45,071 nucleotides of DNA, from the NCBI GenBank assembly GCA_045627405.1, contig JAZQNP010000020.1:1-45071 (forward strand), given 5' to 3'. Each line of letters opens with the position of its first letter. Within the stretch, counting starts at the first letter, position 1. Of this stretch, positions 38,915 through 45,071 are shown one piece after another. Source of the stretch: Firm-04 sp045627405 (GTDB lineage: Bacteria; Bacillota; Clostridia; Oscillospirales; Ruminococcaceae). Position numbers and translations under genes: made by a program. The notes beneath the pieces are model-generated. The model was not told where the DNA came from, did no database searches, and saw nothing but the letters and a program-made list of their open reading frames with translations.

Positions 38915-40273
38915 ATGAACAAGGATCTGACGGCAGGCAAACCGGAAACGGTGCTGCGAAATTTCTGCCTGCCGTTGTTTGCAAGCGTCATCTTTCAGCA
39001 GCTTTACACTCTTGCAGACAGCTTTGCTGCCGGAAAATTCGCGGGAGAGGATGCCCTCGCCGCAGTCGGAAACAGCTACGAAATTACGCTGGTTTTCATT
39101 GCAATCGCATTCGGCTGCAACATCGGCTGCTCGGTGACGGTCTCACAGCTCTTCGGTGCGGGACGTCACCGCGAGATGAAAACCGCTGTCTTTACCACGC
39201 TGATTTCCGCTGCGGTACTCTGTGCAGTTCTGATGACCGGCGGCTTGCTCTGCGGCAATCTGCTGCTGCATCTGATCCACACGCCGGCAAATATCTTTGC
39301 CGACTCCCTGCTCTATCTGCGCATCTATATCTGGGGGCTGCCGTTCGTTTTTTATTATAACATTGCGACAGGTGTTTTCTCCGCGCTCGGTGATTCCAAA
39401 ACGCCTTTTTATTTCCTTGCAGTATCCTCCATTGCCAATATCGGCATGGACATCCTCTTCACCGCAGTATTCGGCATGGGCGTTGCGGGTGTGGCATGGG
39501 CAACCTTCATCTGTCAGGGTACAAGCTGCCTGCTGGCTGTGGCGGCGGTTCTGCGGCGGCTCAAATCGGTCGAAACCGGTGAAAAAGCCGACCTGTTCTC
39601 CGGCAGAATGCTGCGCCGCATCGCGGCGGTCGCTGTGCCGAGCATGCTGCAACAGAGCTTCGTCTCCGTCGGGAATATCATCATTCAAAGTATGATTAAC
39701 AGCTTCGGTTCGGGCGTTGTCGCAGGATATGCAGCCGCAGTCAAGCTCAACAACCTTGTCATCACTTCACTGACCACACTGGCAAACGGCGTGTCCAATT
39801 TCACGGCGCAAAATCTCGGAGCGGGAAAACCGGCGCGCATCCGTGCGGGATTTTTTGCGGGATTGAAGCTGGTCTGGATGCTCTGCATTCCGGCGGCAAT
39901 CCTGTACTTTTTCGCTGCAAGCATGCTGATTGCAGTCTTTCTCGAAGAGCCGGACGGCACGGCACTGGAAACCGGCATCCGGTTTCTGCACATTGTTTCG
40001 CCGTTCTATTTTGTCGTCGCTGCAAAGCTGATCGCGGACGGCATCCTGCGCGGAAAGGGTCTGATGGGCAGATTCATGGCGGCGACACTGACCGATCTGG
40101 TTCTGCGCGTCGTGCTGGCATGGCTGCTCTCCCGGCGTTTTGCAGCATCCGGCATCTGGATGGCATGGCCGGTCGGCTGGACGATTGCCACCTGCATGTC
40201 GCTGGTTTTCTGTCTCCGCTCCATGCGCAGCAATCCGGACGACAATGCACCGCGCGAACCTCTGTCCGCATAA
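38915..40273 (+). CDS. MATE family multidrug/cation efflux transporter
   Basis: A 452-aa integral membrane protein with about twelve TM helices in two halves. The N-terminal FCLPLFASVIFQQLYTLADSF and CNIGCSVTVSQLFGAG segments, and the second-half VPSMLQQSFVSVGN and ANGVSNFTAQNLGAG, mirror each other as in MatE repeats of the NorM/DinF family. It uses a Na+ or H+ gradient to expel organic cations or metabolites. ATG 38915 follows AAAGGAGTG. It is monocistronic, with its own promoter and terminator. The substrate is unknown. Confidence 0.93.
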   Translation: MNKDLTAGKPETVLRNFCLPLFASVIFQQLYTLADSFAAGKFAGEDALAAVGNSYEITLVFIAIAFGCNIGCSVTVSQLFGAGRHREMKTAVFTTLISAAVLCAVLMTGGLLCGNLLLHLIHTPANIFADSLLYLRIYIWGLPFVFYYNIATGVFSALGDSKTPFYFLAVSSIANIGMDILFTAVFGMGVAGVAWATFICQGTSCLLAVAAVLRRLKSVETGEKADLFSGRMLRRIAAVAVPSMLQQSFVSVGNIIIQSMINSFGSGVVAGYAAAVKLNNLVITSLTTLANGVSNFTAQNLGAGKPARIRAGFFAGLKLVWMLCIPAAILYFFAASMLIAVFLEEPDGTALETGIRFLHIVSPFYFVVAAKLIADGILRGKGLMGRFMAATLTDLVLRVVLAWLLSRRFAASGIWMAWPVGWTIATCMSLVFCLRSMRSNPDDNAPREPLSA

Positions 40274-40292
40274 CAAAGCAGCTTCAAAAAGC

Positions 40293-40327
40293 AAAACCGT
40301 ATCCCCGCATAAGGGATACGGTTTTTT
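40293..40327. terminator. Bidirectional terminator between MATE and metK
   Basis: AAAACCGTATCCC pairs with GGGATACGGTTTT (40293-40305 with 40313-40325), followed by T on the plus strand and TTTT on the minus strand. It serves two convergent genes. Confidence 0.9.
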
Positions 40328-40378
40328 CATGCGCATCAAAGGGTACGGCTGATTACAGAGGCGCATCCTGCTGAGAAA

Positions 40379-41551
40379 TCAGACTCCCGCAGCGGCTCTC
40401 AGTGCCTCTGCTTTGTCTACGCGCTCCCATGCCGGCAGCAGATCCTCTCTGCCCATATGCCCGTATGCCGCGAGCTTGCGGTACTGCGGCTTGCGCAGAT
40501 CAAGTGTCCGGATGATGCCCGCCGGTTTCAGATCGAAGGTCTTGCGCACTGCATTGGCAAGCGTCTCCTCATCCACAATACCGGTGCCGAAGGTCTCCAC
40601 AAACACCGATACCGGCTCCGCAACGCCGATGGCGTAGGCAAGCTGCACTTCTGCACGCTTCGCCAGACCCGCTGCCACAATGTTCTTTGCGATGTAACGG
40701 GTCATATATGCTGCGGAACGATCCACCTTTGTCGGATCTTTGCCCGAAAACGCACCGCCGCCGTGACGCGAATAGCCGCCGTAGGTATCGACAATGATCT
40801 TTCTGCCTGTCAGACCCGAATCGCCCTGCGGTCCGCCGATGACGAATCTGCCCGTCGGATTGACAAAAATCTTCGTATCTGCGTCAATCAGCTCTGCCGG
40901 AATCGTCGGCTTGATCACCAGATCAATCACATCCTCACGGATCTGATCCAGCTCCACCGATGCTGCATGCTGTGTCGATACGACAATCGTGTCCACACGC
41001 ACCGGCTCATTTGCTTCGTTATACTCCACTGTGACCTGTGTTTTGCCGTCCGGACGCAGATAAGAAAGCGTACCGTCCTTGCGCACAGCCGTCAGACGCA
41101 GAGACAGCTTGTGTGCAAGTGAAATCGGAAGCGGCATCTTCTCCGGCGTCTCATCGCATGCGTACCCGAACATCATGCCCTGGTCACCTGCGCCCTGCTC
41201 ATCCGCATCGTCCGCAGAATCAAATGCCGAGTCAACGCCCTGTGCAATGTCGCAGGACTGCTGGTCAATCGTCGTCAGCACGGCACAGGTGTGTCCGTCA
41301 AAACCGTATTTCGCCCGATCATATCCGATGTCAACAATCACCTCGCGCGCAATCGCCGGAATATCCACCCGCGCACTGGTCGAAATCTCGCCCATGATCA
41401 GCACCATGCCTGTTGTCGTGCAGGTCTCGCATGCCACTCTCGCCGCAGGATCCTGCTCCAAAATCGCATCCAGCACAGCATCCGAAATCTGATCGCAGAT
41501 TTTATCCGGATGTCCCTCTGTCACCGATTCCGATGTGAAAAACCGTTTCAT
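40379..41551 (-). CDS. metK: S-adenosylmethionine synthetase
   Basis: A 390-aa enzyme making SAM from methionine and ATP. It contains the start SVTEGHPDKICDQISDAVLD, GEISTSA, GAGDQGMMFGYA and the P-loop-like GGGAFSGKDPTKVDRSAAY, all standard. ATG 41551 is chosen because GGAGG lies 7-8 nt upstream and the family begins at this point; a longer frame would run into the riboswitch terminator. It is controlled by a SAM-I riboswitch. It also supplies the methyl donor for the adenine methyltransferase encoded at 29288-29959. Confidence 0.97.
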   Translation of the reverse strand: MKRFFTSESVTEGHPDKICDQISDAVLDAILEQDPAARVACETCTTTGMVLIMGEISTSARVDIPAIAREVIVDIGYDRAKYGFDGHTCAVLTTIDQQSCDIAQGVDSAFDSADDADEQGAGDQGMMFGYACDETPEKMPLPISLAHKLSLRLTAVRKDGTLSYLRPDGKTQVTVEYNEANEPVRVDTIVVSTQHAASVELDQIREDVIDLVIKPTIPAELIDADTKIFVNPTGRFVIGGPQGDSGLTGRKIIVDTYGGYSRHGGGAFSGKDPTKVDRSAAYMTRYIAKNIVAAGLAKRAEVQLAYAIGVAEPVSVFVETFGTGIVDEETLANAVRKTFDLKPAGIIRTLDLRKPQYRKLAAYGHMGREDLLPAWERVDKAEALRAAAGV

Positions 41552-41594
41552 TCTGTTTACCTCCGTATTCTTCGCATTTGCCGCATTGCGGCAG

Positions 41595-41636
41595 AAAAAA
41601 AACGATGCACTGCCGTGTTCGCCGGCACGCACATCG
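41595..41636 (-). terminator. Intrinsic terminator of the metK riboswitch
   Basis: On the minus strand a stem with an internal loop (CGATG...TGCCG with CGGCA...CATCG) is followed by eight T (41595-41602). It forms the expression platform of the SAM-I element. Confidence 0.85.
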
Positions 41637-41656
41637 CCTCATCATTCCCGCATTGT

Positions 41657-41775
41657 TCCTCATCTTCCGGTCCGTCGCTCTGTCGGACCGCAGGACTTGG
41701 CACCATTCATATCGTTACGATATGCGGTTGCCGCGGCTTCACAGGACCCGTTCCTCCACCGCTCATGATAAGGCT
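41657..41775 (-). promoter_or_regulatory. SAM-I (S-box) riboswitch of metK
   Basis: The minus strand reads CTTATCATGAGCGGTGGAGG, then GTGAAGCCGCGGCAACC, GGTGCCAAGTCCTGC and GATGAG, the conserved blocks of the SAM-I aptamer in the right order. A terminator lies just downstream. High SAM is expected to stop metK transcription. Confidence 0.95.
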
Positions 41776-41781
41776 CTCTCT

Positions 41782-41810
41782 ATTATAGCGAATATTTCCT
41801 ATTTTGTCAA
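41782..41810 (-). promoter_or_regulatory. SigA-type promoter of metK
   Basis: Minus strand TTGACA (41805-41810), 17 nt, TATAAT (41782-41787): perfect consensus directly upstream of the SAM-I aptamer. Confidence 0.92.
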
Positions 41811-41838
41811 TAGGTAATCTTATAGATTTTTCCTAAGC

Positions 41839-41867
41839 TTGATTTTTCTTCCGATCTGTGGTATAAT
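41839..41867 (+). promoter_or_regulatory. SigA-type promoter of the Rrf2 gene
   Basis: TTGATT (41839-41844), 17 nt, TATAAT (41862-41867). Confidence 0.8.
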
Positions 41868-41911
41868 ACAGACAATGATGCTATCCAAAATCCGAAAGAG
41901 GTGTACGGATC

Positions 41912-42367
41912 ATGATTATTTCGACACGGGGCAGATATGCACTCCGCGTTATGATCGACCTCGCTGAACACGACGGCGACGGCTATCTTCCGCTCAAATC
42001 CATTGCCGAACGGCACGGGCTTTCCCATAAGTATGCAGAGGCAATTATGACCACCCTCTCCAAAGCCGATCTCGTTTCGGGTGTCCACGGAAAAGGCGGC
42101 GGCTATAAGCTCTGCCGCGCACCAAAAGACTATTCTGTCGGGGAGATTCTCCGGCTGACGGAAGGCTCCCTTTCTCCGGTCTCCTGCCACGGATTCGACG
42201 ATGAACCGTGTGCAAATGCCGCAGAATGCCCGACATTCCCGCTCTGGGATAAGCTCAATACGATGATCCAGAATTATCTCGACAGCGTCTCCCTCGCGGA
42301 TCTGCTGTATAATTCCGAATCGGAAGCAAGCAAAACAGCAGACCCGCCGCCGCATGTTCAGCGGTAA
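41912..42367 (+). CDS. Rrf2/IscR-family transcriptional regulator
   Basis: A 151-aa winged-helix repressor or activator. The N-terminal STRGRYALRVMIDLAEH and GVHGKGGGYKL wing are typical of Rrf2 proteins. Three Cys, C92, C100 and C106 (C-x7-C-x5-C), are placed like the Fe-S ligands of IscR, so an Fe-S or redox sensor is likely. A CymR-type cysteine regulator normally lacks them. AGAGG precedes ATG 41912. No Fe-S assembly genes lie beside it in the window, so the target is not evident. The last codons form part of a terminator hairpin. Confidence 0.88.
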   Translation: MIISTRGRYALRVMIDLAEHDGDGYLPLKSIAERHGLSHKYAEAIMTTLSKADLVSGVHGKGGGYKLCRAPKDYSVGEILRLTEGSLSPVSCHGFDDEPCANAAECPTFPLWDKLNTMIQNYLDSVSLADLLYNSESEASKTADPPPHVQR

Positions 42368-42378
42368 GGCGGGTCTGC
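42331..42378. terminator. Hairpin overlapping the Rrf2 3' end, mainly a minus-strand terminator
   Basis: GCAGACCCGCC (42338-42348) pairs with GGCGGGTCTGC (42368-42378), with an inner GCCGC/GCGGT pair. The TGTTTTG tail on the minus strand suits termination of the Gly/Pro/Arg-rich gene. It lies across the Rrf2 stop codon. Confidence 0.75.
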
Positions 42379-42397
42379 GTCTTCATACATAAACCTG

Positions 42398-42823
42398 TTA
42401 CAGGAAAAATGCGATGGCGGCTCCGATCGCTGCCAGTGTACCCAGTGCTTGCAGCATAGCTCCTCCGCAGCACCCGCCGCTTCTTCTCACCCGGCGACGC
42501 GAACGCCGGGGCGGCGGCGGAGGCGGCGGCAAATCCGGATGACGGTATACCGACGGATGTTCCGAATAATAATTGCTGAACGAACGCGCCCGAGACGGCA
42601 TTGGCGGACGGTGCGGTGGACGGCTCACTGTTCGAGGTGCGCTGCGGTGCGGCGGTGCTGCTCCCCTGTGCGGACCTGCAAATCCTCCGCCCGCTCCCGG
42701 TGTGTGCGATCTGCCGCCCGGCGGTCTGCTCCCGCTGAATCCGCTATGCGGTCTTCCGCCTCCCGACGGTCTTCCGCCGCTATGCGGCCCGCCGCCCGGA
42801 CCTCCTCCCGGTCTGCCTGCCAT
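42398..42823 (-). CDS. Gly/Pro/Arg-rich small protein with C-terminal membrane segment
   Basis: A 141-aa protein of no recognised family. ATG 42823 has CGGAGGG 7 nt upstream and an independent consensus promoter, which supports a real gene. Residues 1 to about 85 are low-complexity Gly/Pro/Arg/His/Ser with repeats such as GGGPGG and RPPG. A proline run (eight P, about 97-105) and an Arg cluster follow. A CysCys pair (GGCCGGAML) leads into a hydrophobic tail (about 120-141) ending IAFFL, probably a TM anchor. It is very basic and likely disordered; the function is unknown. Confidence 0.65.
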   Translation of the reverse strand: MAGRPGGGPGGGPHSGGRPSGGGRPHSGFSGSRPPGGRSHTPGAGGGFAGPHRGAAPPHRSAPRTVSRPPHRPPMPSRARSFSNYYSEHPSVYRHPDLPPPPPPPRRSRRRVRRSGGCCGGAMLQALGTLAAIGAAIAFFL

Positions 42824-42883
42824 TGTGATCCCTCCGTTTTTTCTTTCAGATTCCCGATTCCGACTCTGTGTCGTTCTGTCTAT

Positions 42884-42912
42884 ATTATACCTGTATCTGC
42901 GCTGCTTGTCAA
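42884..42912 (-). promoter_or_regulatory. SigA-type promoter of the Gly/Pro/Arg-rich gene
   Basis: Minus strand TTGACA (42907-42912), 17 nt, TATAAT (42884-42889): perfect consensus. It runs divergently from the LysR gene, whose start is only 27 nt away. Confidence 0.9.
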
Positions 42913-42938
42913 GTGATTCCAGAAAGGAGTGATCCGCC

Positions 42939-43931
42939 GTGACAACCCAGCAGCTCACATATGTGCTTGCCGTGGCAGACTGTCAGAGCTTCTCCAAAGC
43001 TGCCGCCAAGCTCTATGTCACACAGCCCTCCCTCAGCCAGTACATCCACAGCATCGAAAAGCAGCTCGGCGTACAGCTCTTCGACCGCGCCCTCAATCCC
43101 ATACGCCTGACCGATGCCGGTGAACTCTATGTCTCCTGGGCAAGACAGATCCTTGCGATGGAGGAACAGATGCAGAATGCGATTTCCGATCTCGCAGGGC
43201 TGCAAACCGGCTCTGTCCGCATCGGCGCATCCCCCTTTCGCGTCCGCTGTCTCCTCGCACAGAGCATCGCCGCCTTCCATGCGCAATATCCGCAGATCCG
43301 TCTCGACATCTCTGAGAACGACACCCGCACGCTGCGCGATCAGCTGACTGCCGGCGAAATCGAATTCGCAATCGGCTCCGGCAGCTTCGATGAAAAACAG
43401 TTCCATGTGGAAACACTCGCCTCTGAGCGGCTCTATCTAGCGGTCTCCCCCGCGCACCCGCTCACCGCGCAGCTCCCTGACCCTCTCTCCGCAGACGACA
43501 TCTGCAATGCCACAACCCGCTTTCTTCGGCAAAAGCCCGTCGATCTCAGCTCACTGCGCGATGAAACATTCGTCGCTGCAAATGCCGGAGAATATGACCG
43601 TGAACACCTTAGTACCGTCTGCCGCGACTGCGGGTTTCAGCCGAAAATTGAATACAGCGTGCAGTCCATTGAGACGGTGTTCTCCTTTGTCTGCGCCAAT
43701 ATGGGCGTCGCACTGCTGCCGGATTCCCTGATTTATTACGGCAATTTCCGCAAGCACCCGAATTACTACCTGCTCCCCGATGAGATTTCCGGCAGAAGCA
43801 TTCTTCTGGTCTCCAAGCGCAATGCCTATCTCTCCAAGGCAACGTCCGCCTACGCGCTGCTCTTAAAACAGCTGATTGACGTCGGTACATGGAAGATGGG
43901 CGGTATGTCACAGGACGGAGCTGTGTTATGA
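42939..43931 (+). CDS. LysR family transcriptional regulator
   Basis: A 330-aa LTTR. The winged helix-turn-helix (about 3-62) shows SFSKAAAKLYVTQPSLSQYIHSIEKQLG and LFDRALNPIRLTDAG, followed by a linker helix and a periplasmic-binding-type effector domain (about 90-310). The start is GTG 42939, with AAAGGAG 8 nt upstream. It overlaps the SGNH hydrolase gene by 4 nt (ATGA), so the two are co-translated and the hydrolase may be linked to its regulon. No clear own promoter was found in the short divergent gap. The effector is unknown. Confidence 0.93.
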   Translation: MTTQQLTYVLAVADCQSFSKAAAKLYVTQPSLSQYIHSIEKQLGVQLFDRALNPIRLTDAGELYVSWARQILAMEEQMQNAISDLAGLQTGSVRIGASPFRVRCLLAQSIAAFHAQYPQIRLDISENDTRTLRDQLTAGEIEFAIGSGSFDEKQFHVETLASERLYLAVSPAHPLTAQLPDPLSADDICNATTRFLRQKPVDLSSLRDETFVAANAGEYDREHLSTVCRDCGFQPKIEYSVQSIETVFSFVCANMGVALLPDSLIYYGNFRKHPNYYLLPDEISGRSILLVSKRNAYLSKATSAYALLLKQLIDVGTWKMGGMSQDGAVL

Positions 43932-45013
43932 ACAAAATCCGTGAAACGCTGCGAAAGCAGATCGCAGCCGACGCGCTTTGCAGTTGCGGAGAGGGCATTA
44001 GCTGGGATGTGCTGCAAAATCAGGATACACTGACGCTCGGCTTTCTCGGCGGCTCTGTGACACAGGGCTATGCACAGAACCGGCTCTATGACAAAGCATA
44101 TCCGGCATTCGCCGCAGAAATGCTCAGAAAAGAGCTGCACCGCGATGTCCGCATCGCTGTCTGTGCGGAAGCCGGTATGGATGCGATGACAGGCAACGTC
44201 CTCGCAGAGCGGGTCATCCTCTCGCAAAAACCCGATATTGTATTTCTGGAATTTGCAATCAACGAAACAACACTGCCGCCCAGCGTCCTCTCCTTTGAAA
44301 GTCTGCTGCGAAAGCTGCTCTCTGCACCGCACCCGCCGATTGTCTGTCTGCTGCTCATGCGCTCTGCCAACGACTACTCCTGTGAGAGCTTTATGCGCCC
44401 CATCGCAGAACACTACCGGCTGCCGTGCATCAGTCTTCGGCAGGGCATCCGCACGCCGCTCGATGCCGGTCTGCTCCGATGGGAGGATTTTGCCGATGCA
44501 GAAAGTCATCCCAATCCGGAGGGGCATCTTCTGCTCGCAGAATGCGTGTCGCATCTGCTCCGGACTGCCCTGCACACGCCGCAGACGCCAAAGCATCCGC
44601 TCCCGCAGCCGTGGCTCGGTGCGCCGTTTCTCTCCATGAAGCTGTGCTGCCCCGGACAGCTTGACTGTCCTGATGCCTTCGCCGCACTCGAAACCGTACC
44701 GACCGGTGAGCTGTATTTTCCGCAGGCATGGCGTCTCTCCGCTGAAACACCGCTCTCGTTCACCCTGCGCTGCCAGGTGCTGGTGCTGTTCTATGAGCAG
44801 CATCATCTGCCGCAGTACGGGAGCTGCCGCGTGCTGCGCGACGGCATTCCCATGCGCGAACCTCTCCGCAGCAACTCCATCTATGGCTGGGGCAACGCCT
44901 GCCATGCAGTCATCTTTCAATCGGAAGCTGACGAGGCGGAATCCGCAGAACACCGCATCACCCTGGAAGTCCAAAACGGCGATTTCTATATTCTCGCCGC
45001 TGCATATCACTGA
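43928..45013 (+). CDS. SGNH/GDSL-type hydrolase
   Basis: A 361-aa esterase-like protein. LGFLGGSVTQGY (S43 as nucleophile) is the block I motif of the GGSxT group of SGNH hydrolases, FLEFAINE gives the block III Asn, and DAESHPNPEGH (D190, H194) the Asp/His pair, although the D-to-H spacing is one residue longer than usual. The C-terminal 150 residues form a beta-rich appended domain. There is no signal peptide, so it is cytoplasmic. ATG 43928 is preceded by GGAG and overlaps the LysR stop. It is likely a deacetylase or esterase acting on sugar esters. Confidence 0.82.
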   Translation: MNKIRETLRKQIAADALCSCGEGISWDVLQNQDTLTLGFLGGSVTQGYAQNRLYDKAYPAFAAEMLRKELHRDVRIAVCAEAGMDAMTGNVLAERVILSQKPDIVFLEFAINETTLPPSVLSFESLLRKLLSAPHPPIVCLLLMRSANDYSCESFMRPIAEHYRLPCISLRQGIRTPLDAGLLRWEDFADAESHPNPEGHLLLAECVSHLLRTALHTPQTPKHPLPQPWLGAPFLSMKLCCPGQLDCPDAFAALETVPTGELYFPQAWRLSAETPLSFTLRCQVLVLFYEQHHLPQYGSCRVLRDGIPMREPLRSNSIYGWGNACHAVIFQSEADEAESAEHRITLEVQNGDFYILAAAYH

Positions 45014-45050
45014 CATAAATCAGAATTTGCGCGGCATCATTGAGAGATGT

Positions 45051-45071
45051 TTTGAGGGCTCCGCCCTCAAA
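45051..45071 (+). terminator. Probable terminator hairpin at the window edge
   Basis: TTTGAGGGC pairs with GCCCTCAAA around a TCC loop (45051-45071), 38 nt after the SGNH stop. Any T-tract would lie beyond the window, so termination is not proven. Confidence 0.5.

Overview
The window looks like a chromosomal segment of a gut- or rumen-type anaerobic Bacillota close to Ruminococcus/Oscillospiraceae. The evidence is two secreted proteins ending in type I dockerins (cellulosome parts), consensus TTGACA-N17-TATAAT promoters, AGGAGG-type ribosome binding sites, a T-box leader and a SAM-I (S-box) riboswitch. No taxonomic marker gene (rRNA, rpoB) is present, so the genus is inferred.

Layout. 1-6.0 kb (minus strand): the 5' end of a MmcQ/YjbR-type gene, a secreted GH43 arabinanase-like enzyme with ricin-type and dockerin modules, and an ABC exporter pair. 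6.07-17.4 kb (minus strand): the most unusual part, five consecutive two-gene modules. Each pairs an ECF-type sigma factor with a single-pass membrane protein that has a short conserved cytoplasmic N-terminus and a large beta-propeller-like outer domain with an invariant C-x4-C-x-H-x5-C motif. Four modules run sigma-then-propeller with a 4-nt overlap; the fifth runs propeller-then-sigma. The four sigma genes share a candidate ECF promoter (TGWAAHM-N15-CGATC-like) with a palindrome at the expected start of transcription. I infer that the membrane proteins are anti-sigma/sensor proteins; this is not shown by homology to a named anti-sigma family. 17.6-29.2 kb (plus strand): a T-box leader and a complete branched-chain amino acid operon (leuA ilvB ilvN ilvC ilvD leuC leuD leuB), then a DUF815 ATPase and a DUF378 membrane protein. 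29.2-30.6 kb (minus strand): an AT-richer type II restriction-modification pair (BglII/BstYI-like nuclease and MT-A70 adenine methyltransferase), probably acquired. 30.7-35.0 kb (minus strand): plsY and a very large LacI-like/GGDEF/EAL/beta-helix signalling protein.

35.3-45.0 kb is a mix of short transcription units with clear promoters and terminators: a metal-site-less relative of CpsB/YwqE phosphatases, an aldose 1-epimerase, a secreted CAP-domain dockerin protein, a MATE transporter, metK under a SAM-I riboswitch, an IscR-like Rrf2 regulator, a Gly/Pro/Arg-rich small membrane protein, and a LysR regulator overlapping an SGNH hydrolase.

How the parts may work together: the dockerin enzymes, the mutarotase and the SGNH hydrolase fit a plant-polysaccharide degrader. 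The sigma/propeller array could be a bank of envelope or substrate sensors that switch gene sets, by analogy with the SigI/RsgI polysaccharide sensors of Clostridium thermocellum, but the proteins here are not of that sequence family. BCAA synthesis is expected to respond to uncharged tRNA (probably tRNA-Leu), and metK to SAM.
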